Assembly (NCBI GenBank): GCA_035508435.1
Contig: DATJNA010000136.1
Location: forward strand, 1 to 64,000
From: JASHVB01 sp035508435
GTDB taxonomy: Bacteria > Pseudomonadota > Alphaproteobacteria > Acetobacterales > Acetobacteraceae
Direction of reading: 5' to 3'
Length of the DNA: 64,000 bases
The notes under the pieces were generated by a model. The model ran no database searches, had not been told where the DNA came from, and worked only from the letters and a program-made list of their open reading frames with translations. Numbering within the stretch: the stretch's first letter is position 1; the number at the start of each line of letters is the position of its first letter. The translations under genes were made by a program, and so were the position numbers. Shown piece by piece: positions 52,471-62,300 of the stretch.

Positions 52471-53549
52471 CGCTGCTTCCCGGTCGCTGCCCCACCGGCT
52501 TGATGCTGGGTTGCTCCGCCCCCGGCGGGGGCAACGACGGCCGGATTCGTCTGGTCGTTCGGCACCAGCAGACCCTGCACGCGTCCGTCATTGGCCGCAA
52601 GCAGTCGCGAGATGCCGGTCTTCATGTTGACGATCGCCTCCGATCCGTCGAGCTGGTTCTGGCCGCGCGTGATGTGCACGTTGCCGGCCACGCGAGCGAT
52701 GCCCGAGTCTGGAACGTAGACGGCCCGGTCGCCGGTGACGGTATCGGTGACCGTGCGCACCAGCACATGTCCGAAGACATCCACCTTTTGCAGCTTGCCG
52801 CTGCTCATCAGCGGATCGTCCTGGCTCCCGGGCGCACCCTGCCGATCAGCCACCGGCGTCGCCGCGGCAGCCTGCTGCGTTGTTCGACCTCCGGGCGCGG
52901 TCTGGGTATCGGTGGTGTAGGCTACCAGCGTGTCCCCCTGCAGCCGCCGTCCGTCATTCGTTACCACCACCGCGTCGCCGCGCGCCACCGCCATGTGCCG
53001 CTGGGACCAGTATTCCAGGTCGTCGCGAGCGGTGAGCATATCCTTCGGCGTCGCCAGCTTCAGGTGCCGGCCCGTGACGACGAGCACTGCCTGGTCGAGG
53101 TCGTAGGTCGCCCGATCGCCCCAGACCTGATCGGTCTGGGTGTAGATATGGACGTTACCCTCGGCCTGAACGCGATAGACCTCATTGCCGCCGGTATCGG
53201 CGTCGCCCGCCACGCCCGCCTGATCTGACTGTGCCGGTGGCTGCGCTGCCGTGCCCGGAGCGGCACCGGCCTTCTTGCGGTACCACGCGATCAGGCGGTC
53301 GGCCGTGACGGTCACATTGGCCCTGATCGCCTTGGCGTCGCCAGTGGCGATCACCTCTTGCTGCTGCTGCAGCCACTCGATGCCACCATTGGAGGTGATG
53401 TCGATCGGGCCGCCATGGGACAGATCGATCTCCTGTGCCGCGGCACGCGCGGCGCCCAACCCAGCGCCTACCAGCACCACGGCGACGGAAACGGCGTGGG
53501 CAAGGCCGCGGGGCCACGCCCCGCAGTCTCGGAGCAAAGACGAACTCAC
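52467..53549 (-). CDS. lptA: Periplasmic LPS bridge protein
   Basis: The 360-residue protein has a signal peptide (LAHAVSVAVVLVGAGLGAARA) and OstA/LptA beta-jellyroll repeats: PIDITSNGGIEWLQQQQEVIATGDAKAI, YRVQAEGNVHIYTQTDQVWG, and IARVAGNVHITRGQNQLDGSEAIVNM. It is roughly twice the length of E. coli LptA, with low-complexity insertions (GTAAQPPAQ and TTQQAAAATP) and a Gly/Ala tail. It links the inner and outer membranes for LPS transport. GTG 53549 overlaps the lptC stop (GTGA). The longer open frame to 54407 is not the gene. Confidence 0.85.
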   Translation of the reverse strand: MSSSLLRDCGAWPRGLAHAVSVAVVLVGAGLGAARAAAQEIDLSHGGPIDITSNGGIEWLQQQQEVIATGDAKAIRANVTVTADRLIAWYRKKAGAAPGTAAQPPAQSDQAGVAGDADTGGNEVYRVQAEGNVHIYTQTDQVWGDRATYDLDQAVLVVTGRHLKLATPKDMLTARDDLEYWSQRHMAVARGDAVVVTNDGRRLQGDTLVAYTTDTQTAPGGRTTQQAAAATPVADRQGAPGSQDDPLMSSGKLQKVDVFGHVLVRTVTDTVTGDRAVYVPDSGIARVAGNVHITRGQNQLDGSEAIVNMKTGISRLLAANDGRVQGLLVPNDQTNPAVVAPAGGGATQHQAGGAATGKQR

Positions 53550-54307
53550 CGTGGCGCGCCTTGTGCCGCCGGCCCGCCGGCGGCCGATGCTGCGGCGGGA
53601 CGCGCCGGCTCGGCCGGAGCGGCGGCGCGAACGGTCGCACCATTCAGCACCAGATGCGCCGGGCCGGCGAACTGGATGTTCGCGCCCTTGTCCATCAGGG
53701 TGAACCCCTGCGCGTCCAGCGTACCGAACGGGCCCTCGGCATGCACCGGCTGGGCGCCGGCGGCGGCACCGTTCTTCATGTCGATCGCGGCACTGGCCGT
53801 CACCATCGTGGTGCCGTCGTCGCGGTACAGCGTAACATCGCGAGACAAATCCAGCTCGTTGGCGTGCTGCATGTAGACGCCGGCCTTGGCTTGCAGCATG
53901 AGCCAGGTGCCGTCCTGTAGCGTGATGTCGCCCTTCGGCTGGGTCAGGTTCACGCGCTCCGGGCCGTCCTGCTGTGCCGTCGCGGCGGTCAACGTGTAGG
54001 GTCGGCCCTTTTCGTCGATCCCGTGATAGCGGGCGTTGATCAACTGGCCGCCCTGGATTTCGGCGCTGACCCGGCGGAATGCGGCGCGGGCCTCCTCTGT
54101 CGCGCGGTTGAACTCGGGCCACAGCGCGATGGTGGAGAGCAGGGCCAGGGCCAGGGCCGGGAGCAACCACTTGGTGAGCGTGATGGCGAGGTGGCGACGC
54201 GCGAGGTGACGAGGTGTCGGCGGGCGGCGCATGCGCGCGGCGGTGGCGGCGATCAGCCTGGCGCCACGGCGGCGGTCGGGGACCGTCGTGGTGGAATGCC
54301 CGCTCAT
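53546..54307 (-). CDS. lptC: LPS export protein LptC
   Basis: The 253-residue protein has a basic N-terminus and one membrane anchor at about residues 45-63 (WLLPALALALLSTIALWP). A periplasmic LptC domain follows with YHGIDEKGRPYTLTAATAQ, VNLTQPKGDITLQDGTWLML and AEGPFGTLDAQGF. An Ala/Pro-rich tail ends it. It passes LPS from LptBFG to LptA. ATG 54307 overlaps the kdsD stop by four bases. The open frame extends upstream to 54832 only as an antisense-phase extension. Confidence 0.85.
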   Translation of the reverse strand: MSGHSTTTVPDRRRGARLIAATAARMRRPPTPRHLARRHLAITLTKWLLPALALALLSTIALWPEFNRATEEARAAFRRVSAEIQGGQLINARYHGIDEKGRPYTLTAATAQQDGPERVNLTQPKGDITLQDGTWLMLQAKAGVYMQHANELDLSRDVTLYRDDGTTMVTASAAIDMKNGAAAGAQPVHAEGPFGTLDAQGFTLMDKGANIQFAGPAHLVLNGATVRAAAPAEPARPAAASAAGGPAAQGAPR

Positions 54308-55296
54308 GCCAGGCCCGCCCGCAGCAGGTCGTGGATATGAAGAATGCCGATCGGGCGACCCGCAGCGTCCACCACGAACAACGCGGTGATGGGCCGTTCG
54401 CGGGCATTCATGGCGTGCAGTGCCTCCGCGGCCAGCGCCTCTGGGCCAATGGTGCGCGGGGAAACGGTCATGATCTCGCCGAGCCGGCGGGACAACAGGT
54501 CCGGGCCCATCGCGCGGCGCAGGTCGCCGTCGGTGACGATGCCGGCCAGCCTGCCGTCCTCGCGGCGAACCCCGAGGCAGCCGAATCGCTTCTCCGTCAT
54601 CAGCAGCAGGGCGCGGTCCATCGGCATGTCGGGCGGGCCGAGCGGGACCGCGTCGCCCGTGTGCATCAGTTCGCGCACGCGGCGGAGGCGCGCGCCGAGC
54701 TTGCCGCCGGGGTGAAAGCTGCCGAAATCGGCGGCAGTGAAGCCGCGGCGGGTGAACAGGGCCACCGCCAGCGCGTCGCCGAGCGCCATCTGCATGGTTG
54801 TGGACGTGGTGGGCGCCAGACCCATGGGGCACGCCTCGGCGGCGGCGGGCAGCAGCAGAGCAACATCGGCGGCGTTGGCCAGCGCCGAATCGGCACGGGC
54901 GGTGATTGCCACCAGCGGCAGGGCGAAGCGGCGGGTATGAGCGACGAGATCGGCCAGTTCCGCTGTCTCCCCCGAATTGGACAGCGCCAGCACGGCGTCG
55001 CCGGCGACGATCATGCCCAGGTCGCCATGCGATGCTTCGGCCGGGTGCACGAACAGCGCGGGAGTGCCGGTGGAGGCCAGTGTGGCGGCGATCTTGCGCG
55101 CCACATGGCCTGACTTGCCCATCCCCGATACCACCACTCGGCCGGTGATGCCGCCCAGCAGTTCGACTGCGCGGGTGCAGCGGTCGTCGAGTGCCGCGGC
55201 GAGGGCGCGCAGTCCGGCAGCCTCGGTGGACAGGACGGCGCGGGCCACCTCCAGATCCGGCTTGCTCGAAACGACGGCGGCAACCGCGGCGGTCAT
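54304..55296 (-). CDS. kdsD: Arabinose-5-phosphate isomerase (KpsF/GutQ family)
   Basis: The 330-residue protein has an N-terminal SIS domain (GRVVVSGMGKSGHVARKIAATLASTGTPALFVHPAEASHGDLG and VLALSNSGETAEL, read as separate motifs). PTTSTTMQMALGDALAVAL and a FHPGGKLG linker follow, then two CBS domains. It converts ribulose-5-phosphate to arabinose-5-phosphate, the first step of Kdo synthesis for LPS. ATG 55296 gives the family N-terminus; the open frame reaches 55479. It heads the lpt operon, and all downstream junctions overlap. Confidence 0.92.
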   Translation of the reverse strand: MTAAVAAVVSSKPDLEVARAVLSTEAAGLRALAAALDDRCTRAVELLGGITGRVVVSGMGKSGHVARKIAATLASTGTPALFVHPAEASHGDLGMIVAGDAVLALSNSGETAELADLVAHTRRFALPLVAITARADSALANAADVALLLPAAAEACPMGLAPTTSTTMQMALGDALAVALFTRRGFTAADFGSFHPGGKLGARLRRVRELMHTGDAVPLGPPDMPMDRALLLMTEKRFGCLGVRREDGRLAGIVTDGDLRRAMGPDLLSRRLGEIMTVSPRTIGPEALAAEALHAMNARERPITALFVVDAAGRPIGILHIHDLLRAGLA

Positions 55297-55701
55297 CTGG
55301 CGACGGGGCCCCCCGTGGTGTTGCAATGCAGCGTCTCTATGGTCCCCCGGCCGGGGAGGGTCAACCACGCTGGCATTGCGAAGCGTTACCGTCGATTGCA
55401 TCGGCTTGCTGGCAGCGTTCTTTACCGTGACTGTGCATCTGTGGGGCGACATTGCAGTGCGGAGGGATGCCGCCATCATTGCGCGTCCGTAGTGCCGTCC
55501 GCGTGATCCTTGCGTGAGTCGCCGGTCAGCGGCGCGATCATTGCGTCAGCTCATATGTTGCCGCCCCGGTTGTGCCGAGGACGCGACACTGCGGCGCTGC
55601 CCCAGGCCGACAGCCGGGTAACCAGGCGGGTCCCGCAGCCCGCCAGCCCATGCGTTGCGCCAGCCTCCGCGCCCTGCTCGGCGCTGGTCGATTCGCGCCG
55701 G
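55297..55701. other. Intergenic region upstream of the lpt operon
   Basis: About 400 bases lie between kdsD and the nth stop, with no convincing gene on either strand. The promoter of the kdsD-lpt operon must lie here; I could not assign its elements. A TGGCATTGCGAAGCG stretch at about 55370 vaguely recalls the REP-like arms but has no partner arm. Confidence 0.3.
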
Positions 55702-56427
55702 CTACGCGGCGCGCTGCGGCGGTTTGGCCACCGGCGGCAGCGTCTTGTCCTTGTAGCCGCACCAGGGAGCGGCGATGCAGCGCCAGCACTCCGGGGTGCG
55801 CGCCTTGCAGACATAGCGCCCGTGCAGGATCAGCCAATGGTGCGCGTCGCGCAGCATCGCCGCGGGCACGCGGCGGAGCAAGGCGTCTTCCACCTCCCGC
55901 GGCGTCTTGCCAGGGGCGATGCCGGTGCGGTTGCCGAGGCGGAAGATGTGGGTGTCCACCGCCATCGTGCTTTCGCCGAACGCGACGTTCAGCACCACGT
56001 TCGCGGTCTTCCGACCGACGCCTGGCAGCTTTTCCAGCGCCTCCCGGTCGGGGGGCACCTTGCCGTCGTAGTGCTCTGCAAGCTGGCGCGACAGCTCCAC
56101 TACGTTGCGCGCCTTGCCCTGCCACAAGCCGATCGAGCGGATATGGCGCGCCACGCCCTCGACGCCGAGGCGGACCATGGCTTCGGGTGTGTTGGCCTCG
56201 GCGAACAATGTGGTGGTGACGCGATTGACCGAGACGTCGGTCGCCTGGGCGGAGAGCACGACGGCGATCAGCAAGGTATAGGGATCGATGTAGTCGAGCT
56301 CGCTGCGGGGGTTCGGGTTGGCCTTGGCCAGCGCTTCCAGAAACTGCCGCACGTCGTCCTGCGACATGGTCCGGTAGGGTCGGCGGGGCGCTTTCCTGGC
56401 TTTGGCGGGGCGAGGTGATGCCGGCAT
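55702..56427 (-). CDS. nth: Endonuclease III
   Basis: The 241-residue DNA glycosylase/AP lyase has the helix-hairpin-helix LPGVGRKTAN with catalytic Lys140, catalytic Asp158 in MAVDTHIFR, and the [4Fe-4S] cluster ligands Cys207, Cys214, Cys217 and Cys223 with the canonical 6-2-5 spacing. It removes oxidised pyrimidines in base-excision repair. A basic 20-residue N-terminal extension (RPAKARKAPRRPYR) precedes the conserved core. It is monocistronic on the minus strand. Confidence 0.95.
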   Translation of the reverse strand: MPASPRPAKARKAPRRPYRTMSQDDVRQFLEALAKANPNPRSELDYIDPYTLLIAVVLSAQATDVSVNRVTTTLFAEANTPEAMVRLGVEGVARHIRSIGLWQGKARNVVELSRQLAEHYDGKVPPDREALEKLPGVGRKTANVVLNVAFGESTMAVDTHIFRLGNRTGIAPGKTPREVEDALLRRVPAAMLRDAHHWLILHGRYVCKARTPECWRCIAAPWCGYKDKTLPPVAKPPQRAA

Positions 56428-56762
56428 GGGAATGATGCTGGCGCCGTCGCCGAGTCGCTGGCAAGCGGCCGGAGCAAACGCAAGGACTGCCCCTCCCCTT
56501 GCGGGAGGGGGCGGGGGGAGGGGTGCGTATAACGGAACACCCGGTTACGCATCCCGCTTCCCCCGAACCGCCTCCCGCAAGGGGGGTGCGTCCTTCTGTG
56601 CTTGCTGAGTGTCGCCAAATACGCGACCCGTCATGACATGAATGTGATGCCTCCCTGCGACGCAAACTTTCCGTCCTGCTGGACAGAGTTTCGCGGTCTC
56701 GGCACGGTTCTGCGCAAGCTGCCGATCAAGAAAAGCCAACGCACCCGACGGGAGGATTGACG
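56428..56762. other. Intergenic region with GC palindromes
   Basis: CCCCTCCC at 56489-56496 and GGGAGGGG at 56502-56509 form a perfect 8-bp stem over a CTTGC loop. A similar CCTCCCGCAAGGGGGG unit lies near 56572. Between them TGCGTATAACGG and CCGGTTACGCA form an imperfect inverted repeat. The block sits between divergent nth and MFS genes and resembles a clustered palindromic repeat. No gene is seen. Confidence 0.5.
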
Positions 56763-58082
56763 ATGGCCGCACCATCGAAGGCCGTGCGCCTGAAGAGCGC
56801 GCAACGCTACGGCCTGTTATTGCTCTGCATCATTGGCGTGCTGAATTACATGGACCGGGGCACGCTGTCGGTCGCCAATCCGCTGATCCGCCACGATCTT
56901 GGCGTGTCGATCGCCGAAATGGGCGTACTGCTGTCGGCCTTCCTCTGGCCCTACGCATTCTTCCTGCTGCCCTCCGGCGGCCTGGTTGACCGGTTCGGGC
57001 CGCGCCGCGTGTTGTGCGCGTCGCTGGTGGTGTGGTCGATCGCGCAGGCCGCCGCGGGTTTCGTTGCCAATCTGGGCCAGTTCATCGTCGCGCGTGCCGC
57101 GCTGGGCGTAGGCGAGGCCCCCACCTTTCCCGCCTTCGCCCGGATGGTGCGCGATTGGTACCACTCGCGCGATCAGGCCTCGGCGGTCGGCGTATGGAAT
57201 GCCTCGCCCGCGCTGGGCACTGCGATCGCACCACCCTTGCTCACCGGCCTGATGCTCGGCTTCGGCTGGCGCTGGATGTTCGTGTTAATGGGCTTCGCCG
57301 GCATGGTCCTTGCCGGTGTCTGGTTCGCGTTGTTTCGTGACCGGTCGGAATGCCTCCTGAGCGAGACCGATGCCGAGGCACTGACCGCGGGTGAGCAATC
57401 GACCGAGTCTCTCCCCACCAGCATCGCCGCCTGGGGCCGATTGTTCTCGTTTCGCGCGACCTGGGGCCTGGTGCTCGGGTTCTTCGGCAACGTCTATATC
57501 GGCTGGATGTTCATCGCCTGGCTGCCCGGCTATCTGGAAATGCAGCGGCACATGAGCATTCCGAAGACCGGGCTGGTCGCCTCGGTGCCATATTTCTGCG
57601 GCGTGGTCGGCAGCATCGCCGGCGGATTGCTCGCCAGCCGGCTGCTGAAGGGCGGGATGTCCGCCATCAACAGCCGCAAATTCCCCACCGTTGCCGGTAC
57701 CGTGCTGATGGGGCTGGCAACGCTGGTTGCCGCGGAGACGCCGAGCAATACCATCGCCGTCATCGCCATCTCCTTCACCATGTTCTTCGGCTTCTTCGCC
57801 AGCGGCACGTCATGGTCATTGGCGACCGCTTGCGCGCCGCCGCAATACGCGGCGTCGCTCGGTGCGATCATGGATTTCGGCGGTTTCATCGGCGGCGCGC
57901 TGGCGCCGATGGTCACGGGGTTCGTGGTGCAGGCGACGGGCACATTCGCGCCCGCACTGGTGGTGGCCGGGCTGATCGGGCTGGTATCGGCGTCACTCTA
58001 TCAGTTGCTGATCCCGGACCGGGCCATTCATGTCAACGAGCTGCACATCGCGGCGGTCGAACAACCGTTGATGCCGGGCTGA
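56763..58082 (+). CDS. MFS transporter, anion:cation symporter type
   Basis: The 439-residue carrier has YMDRGTLSVANPLI in helix 1, LVDRFGPRRVL after helix 2, and GVGEAPTFPAFARMVRDWYHSRDQASAVG after helix 4. The GEAPTFP-type motif and loop are typical of the ACS family, which takes up organic anions such as glucarate, tartrate or phthalate. GGGAGG is seven bases before ATG 56763. Its last 90 bases overlap, tail to tail, the REC-EAL gene on the other strand. The substrate is not known. Confidence 0.88.
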   Translation: MAAPSKAVRLKSAQRYGLLLLCIIGVLNYMDRGTLSVANPLIRHDLGVSIAEMGVLLSAFLWPYAFFLLPSGGLVDRFGPRRVLCASLVVWSIAQAAAGFVANLGQFIVARAALGVGEAPTFPAFARMVRDWYHSRDQASAVGVWNASPALGTAIAPPLLTGLMLGFGWRWMFVLMGFAGMVLAGVWFALFRDRSECLLSETDAEALTAGEQSTESLPTSIAAWGRLFSFRATWGLVLGFFGNVYIGWMFIAWLPGYLEMQRHMSIPKTGLVASVPYFCGVVGSIAGGLLASRLLKGGMSAINSRKFPTVAGTVLMGLATLVAAETPSNTIAVIAISFTMFFGFFASGTSWSLATACAPPQYAASLGAIMDFGGFIGGALAPMVTGFVVQATGTFAPALVVAGLIGLVSASLYQLLIPDRAIHVNELHIAAVEQPLMPG

Positions 58083-59348
58083 CACAGGCGCCCGTACATC
58101 CGGGCGCTGCGACCCTCCGCTCTGCGCCGCCCTGGCGGCGGCACGCGACTGTAACAGCCGGAGAATCGTATCCCGCAACACGGGCCGGCCGAACAACCAT
58201 CCCTGGCCGATGTCGCATCCGGCGTCGCGGAGCTGGTCGCCGATTTCCCGCTCCTCGATGCCTTCGGCCACCACACGCATGCCGAGCTCATGCGCCAGGG
58301 ACAGCACGGAATGAATGATTTTCCAGGCTTCCGGATCCGTCGGGCACACTTCGACGAAGGAACGGTCAATCTTGAGTTCGGTGAACGGCGATCGCAGCAG
58401 CTTCAGCAGGGAGGAATGCCCGGTGCCGAAGTCGTCGATCGACAGCCGGACACCCTTAATGCTCAACCTGGTCAGCACCTCGTTGGCCAACGGCAGGTCG
58501 GAAGCGATGGTGCTCTCGGTGATCTCCGCCACCAGGGCGCCATGCGGCAATTGGCTTGCGGCAAGCGCACGATCGATCGTGCTGGGGAACAGCTCGTTGG
58601 ACAGCAAAGCCGGCGAGATGTTCACGGCGACGCTGAATTCCGGCTCGTAGTAGCGGCATGCCTCACAGGCCGCGATCGCCTCTCGCAAGACCTGCCTGGT
58701 CAGCGGCGTTATCAGGCCAGATTGCTCCGCAACAGGAATGAACAGACTGGGCGGGATTTCGCCGCGTTGCGGACAGCGCCAACGGGCGAGGGCCTCCATG
58801 CCGGACAGCCGGCCGGTACTCAGGTCGATTGTGGGCTGGAATGCCGTGTAAATCTCGCCGTTCTGCAACGCGCGCTCGAATTGTGCGACGGTCGGGGCGC
58901 GCGCCGAGGATTTCTGGGATGCCAGCCGTGACGGCTGTATCTCCAGCAGCATTTCAAGATTACGAAGCTCGATCGGCTTGCGCAGCGTTCCCGCGACGAG
59001 CAAGCCCATGCCCTTGGCAACGCGAGAGCAAGCGGCGAGCACGCGCTTTTCCGCGCCGGAGACGAAGATCACGACGACTTCCGGGGCGACCTCGCGCAGC
59101 AGATGCAGCAGCGCCAGCCCGTCCTCTTCGCCCAGGCAGAGGTCGATCACGATCGTACGGATATTGCCGCTTCGCAGCCGCGCCTTCGCCTCGACGAGCG
59201 ATGAAGCCTCCTGCACTTCCCATCCGAGCCTCTCCGCCACCCGGCCGATGATGGTTCGTTGGATCGGTTCGTCATCCACAATCAAAAGGTTACGCGATCG
59301 GAGGCGAAATTCCTCGCTGTCAAACACGGCGTGTAGCTCCCGGTTCAC
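57993..59348 (-). CDS. REC-EAL response regulator (c-di-GMP phosphodiesterase)
   Basis: The 451-residue protein has an N-terminal receiver (acidic Asp25 and Asp26, phosphoacceptor Asp69 in VIDLCLGEEDG, Lys124 in LRKPI) and then an EAL domain from about 155 to 400. The EAL signature is at 185-187 (GMEALARW), with FSVAVNIS, LVAEITES, SIDDFGTGHSS, LKIDRSFV and VVAEGIEE, so the catalytic set looks complete. It should hydrolyse c-di-GMP under phosphorylation control. About 45 C-terminal residues beyond the EAL fold are largely encoded antisense to the MFS 3' end. It follows the hybrid kinase by 49 bases. Confidence 0.9.
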   Translation of the reverse strand: MNRELHAVFDSEEFRLRSRNLLIVDDEPIQRTIIGRVAERLGWEVQEASSLVEAKARLRSGNIRTIVIDLCLGEEDGLALLHLLREVAPEVVVIFVSGAEKRVLAACSRVAKGMGLLVAGTLRKPIELRNLEMLLEIQPSRLASQKSSARAPTVAQFERALQNGEIYTAFQPTIDLSTGRLSGMEALARWRCPQRGEIPPSLFIPVAEQSGLITPLTRQVLREAIAACEACRYYEPEFSVAVNISPALLSNELFPSTIDRALAASQLPHGALVAEITESTIASDLPLANEVLTRLSIKGVRLSIDDFGTGHSSLLKLLRSPFTELKIDRSFVEVCPTDPEAWKIIHSVLSLAHELGMRVVAEGIEEREIGDQLRDAGCDIGQGWLFGRPVLRDTILRLLQSRAAARAAQSGGSQRPDVRAPVSARHQRLFDRRDVQLVDMNGPVRDQQLIE

Positions 59349-59397
59349 TCGTTGATAAGATGTTATAACGTTTAGTTGCTATGCCGTCGCCGCCGCG

Positions 59398-62300
59398 TTA
59401 TGCGGTCGCCGGTTCAGCAACAGCCATTTCGGTGCGCCGGCGAACCGCCGGCTTGACCCGCTCGAGCTGCGCCAGGGTCTCTTCCGCAAGCTGCACCGCC
59501 TCGTCCACCCGGCCGCTGCGGGCGGCCAGTTCCGCGGTGGCGCAACAGGTCGAGAGCGCGGTCGCTCCTATGATGGCGCTGGTGGATTTGAGGGTGTGGC
59601 AGATCGAACGCAGTGCAGTGGAGTCGCGCTCGTCCATCGCCTTCGCGAGGCGTTTGGCCAGTTCGGCCGACTCGCTGAGGAAGCGCCCCATGACAGTCTG
59701 CACGAACGCAGGGCGCTCCGGTCCGCCGATCTCACGCAATTGCTCCAGCGCGTCGGGACTGAGCATGTCTTCCGAGGCGTGCCCGGTGTCCGCTTGCGAG
59801 AGCATATCCTGAACGCCGATCTGGCGGGATTGGACGCACCAATGAGCCAGGATTGCCCGCACCGCTTCGCGGCTGAACGGTTTTGCCAGATAGTCGTCCA
59901 TGCCGGACCGCAGACAGATTTCGCGGTCGCCCTCTACCGCATTGGCGGTCAACGCGATGATCGGGGTCCGCCAGTCTTGCTCCCGCGGCATTGTGCGGAT
60001 CGCGCGGGTCGCTTCGAAGCCGTCCATCTCCGGCATCTGGCAGTCCATGAAGATCAGGTCGAACCGCCGGTCACTCATTGCGGCGAGCGCTTCCTTGCCG
60101 TTCCCCGCCATGACGACGTCGCATCCCTCGCGCCGCAGGATCGAGTGCGCCACTTCCATGTTGATCTCGTTGTCCTCGACGAGCAGCACGGAGGTCCCGG
60201 CGAACGGCGCGTCCTGGGTGGCACCGGCGGCGCGGTCGGCAGACGGCGCGTCCTTGGTCTTCCCCATCAGCGAGGTGAGGCACGCCTGGAGCTCCGACTG
60301 CCGCACCGGCTTCGTCAGCCAGCCGTCGAATACGGGAGCGTCGGATTCATTATCATCCTGCGACGTGAGCAATACCAGCCGCGTGTTCGGATGATTGCTT
60401 CTTGCCCGGATCGACCTGGCGAGATCGACGCCGTCGGAACCTTCCAGCACCTTGTCGATCAGCACGATGTCAAAATGCCCGCCGTGTTGCTCACACCGCT
60501 CCATCGCGTCCAATGCGGCGCGCGGATCGACCGCCAGTCGCACCGTCATGGCCATTCGCTGCAACTGGCTGCGCAGGATCTCGAGATTGGTCAGATTGTC
60601 ATCCACGACCAGGGCGTGGAGGCCCGCCAAAGCGGAGGGACGGGCGGTGGCGGTGGCCTGGCCAGGCTGCGCCGGCCGGAGTTTGACACTGAACCGGAAG
60701 GTCGAACCCATGTCCGGCTCGCTCTCCACCGTGATGGTGCCGCCCATCAGTTGGCAGAGCTGGCGCGCGATGCTGAGGCCGAGGCCGGTCCCGCCATACT
60801 TCCGGCTGGAGGATCCATCGACCTGCGAGAAGGGATTGAAGATTTCCCTTTGCTTGGCCAGCGGGATGCCGATACCGGTGTCGCGCACCTTGAATGCGAC
60901 CTGCAACTCGCCGATGGTCGAGGCGGTGAGGTCGGCATTGACCACCACTTCTCCGGTTTCGGTGAACTTGATGGCGTTGCCGACGAGGTTGGTCAGTACC
61001 TGCCGCAGCCGGCCGGCGTCGCCGATGGCATGCTCTGGCAGATCCTCGGAGATCTGGCAGGCCAGATTGATGCCCTTGGTGTGTGCGGCGCTGGCGAAGA
61101 GCTCGATGGTGTCCTCGATCGTGGCGTGCAGGTCGAAGACTTCGTCGAATAATTGCAGCGTGCCGGATTCGATCTTGGACAGATCGAGTACGCCATTGAC
61201 TATTCCCAGCAGCGACTCGCCCGAGCGTAGCGCCATCTGGGTAAAGCGGCGCTGCTTCGCCGAAAGCTCGGTGTCGAGCAACATTTCCATCATGCCCAGA
61301 ACGCCGTTCATGGGCGTGCGTATTTCGTGGCTCATGTTCGCCAGGAACTGCGACTTGACCTGATTGGCCCGCGCGAGTTCCTGCGTCCGCACCTCGACCC
61401 GCTCTTCCAGGTTGGTAGCCAACGCGTGCAATTCTTGCTCTGCCTGCTTCTGGGCGGCCTGCCGCGTCGCAACGGCATCGGCCATTTCATTGAACGCACT
61501 GGCCAGGCGGTCGATTTCCGACCCCGAATCCCAGTTGCGCGCGCGGGCGCCATAGTTGCCGATGCGCCAGTCCGCGGTCACGCGCAGCAGGTCCTGGATC
61601 GGACGCTGGATGAAACGACGCCCGCCAATCCAGGCGGCCAGCATCGCCACCAGCAGCCCGGCAATGATCAGCGTGATGCCACGGTTGGTGGCGCGCACGA
61701 TGTCCGCGAATGCATCGGCCTTGGACAGACCGGCGCTCAAGAAGAAATCGTATGGCGGAAGTGCCGGCGGCACGTAGCCGAAGATGCGGGTGATACCATC
61801 GACGCCGCGTGCCTCCTCCCAGCCGGTGTCGTCGCCATCCATGACGGCTTCGTGGGACTTCCGCATATTCTTGCCCACCAATTGCTCCGGATGCGGCAGG
61901 CGGGCAATGATGTTGCCGTCACGGTCGGCGATCAGGATGGACCCGCCAAGCGGCAACCCGCGGTCTTTCAGGTGCTGCGACAGCCAGGCAAGATCCATCG
62001 CCGCATAGACCACCCCGGCGGGCTTGCCATCCGGCCCGTCGAACCGCATGGCGAAATGCACTGCCTGCGTACCATCCACTGGATTGCGCCAGTATCGGCC
62101 AACCACAAGGCCATCGCGCGTGACAGCTTCCTTGAAGAACAGCAGATTCGACACTCGGGCCGGCGACGCCTCACTGGAGCATATCAGGCTGCCCTTGAGA
62201 TCAACGGCGGCGACCGTCAGGTAATTCGGATAGCTCGCCTTGAGTGCGCGCAGATATGGTGTGCACTCGGCACCGTTTTTGTCGACGATTGACGGCAGCC

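Noticed and set aside
52467..54407. A single 646-codon reading of the lptA frame
   Set aside because: The part upstream of GTG 53549 is out of phase with lptC, which is clear in its own frame. The GTGA junction gives the proper start.
55368..55412. A further REP-like copy upstream of kdsD
   Set aside because: Only about 12 bases resemble the left arm, and the GATTGCTTC arm is missing.
59596..61152. A 518-codon open frame on the plus strand inside the hybrid kinase
   Set aside because: It is antisense to clearly conserved kinase, ATPase and receiver domains and has no recognisable product.
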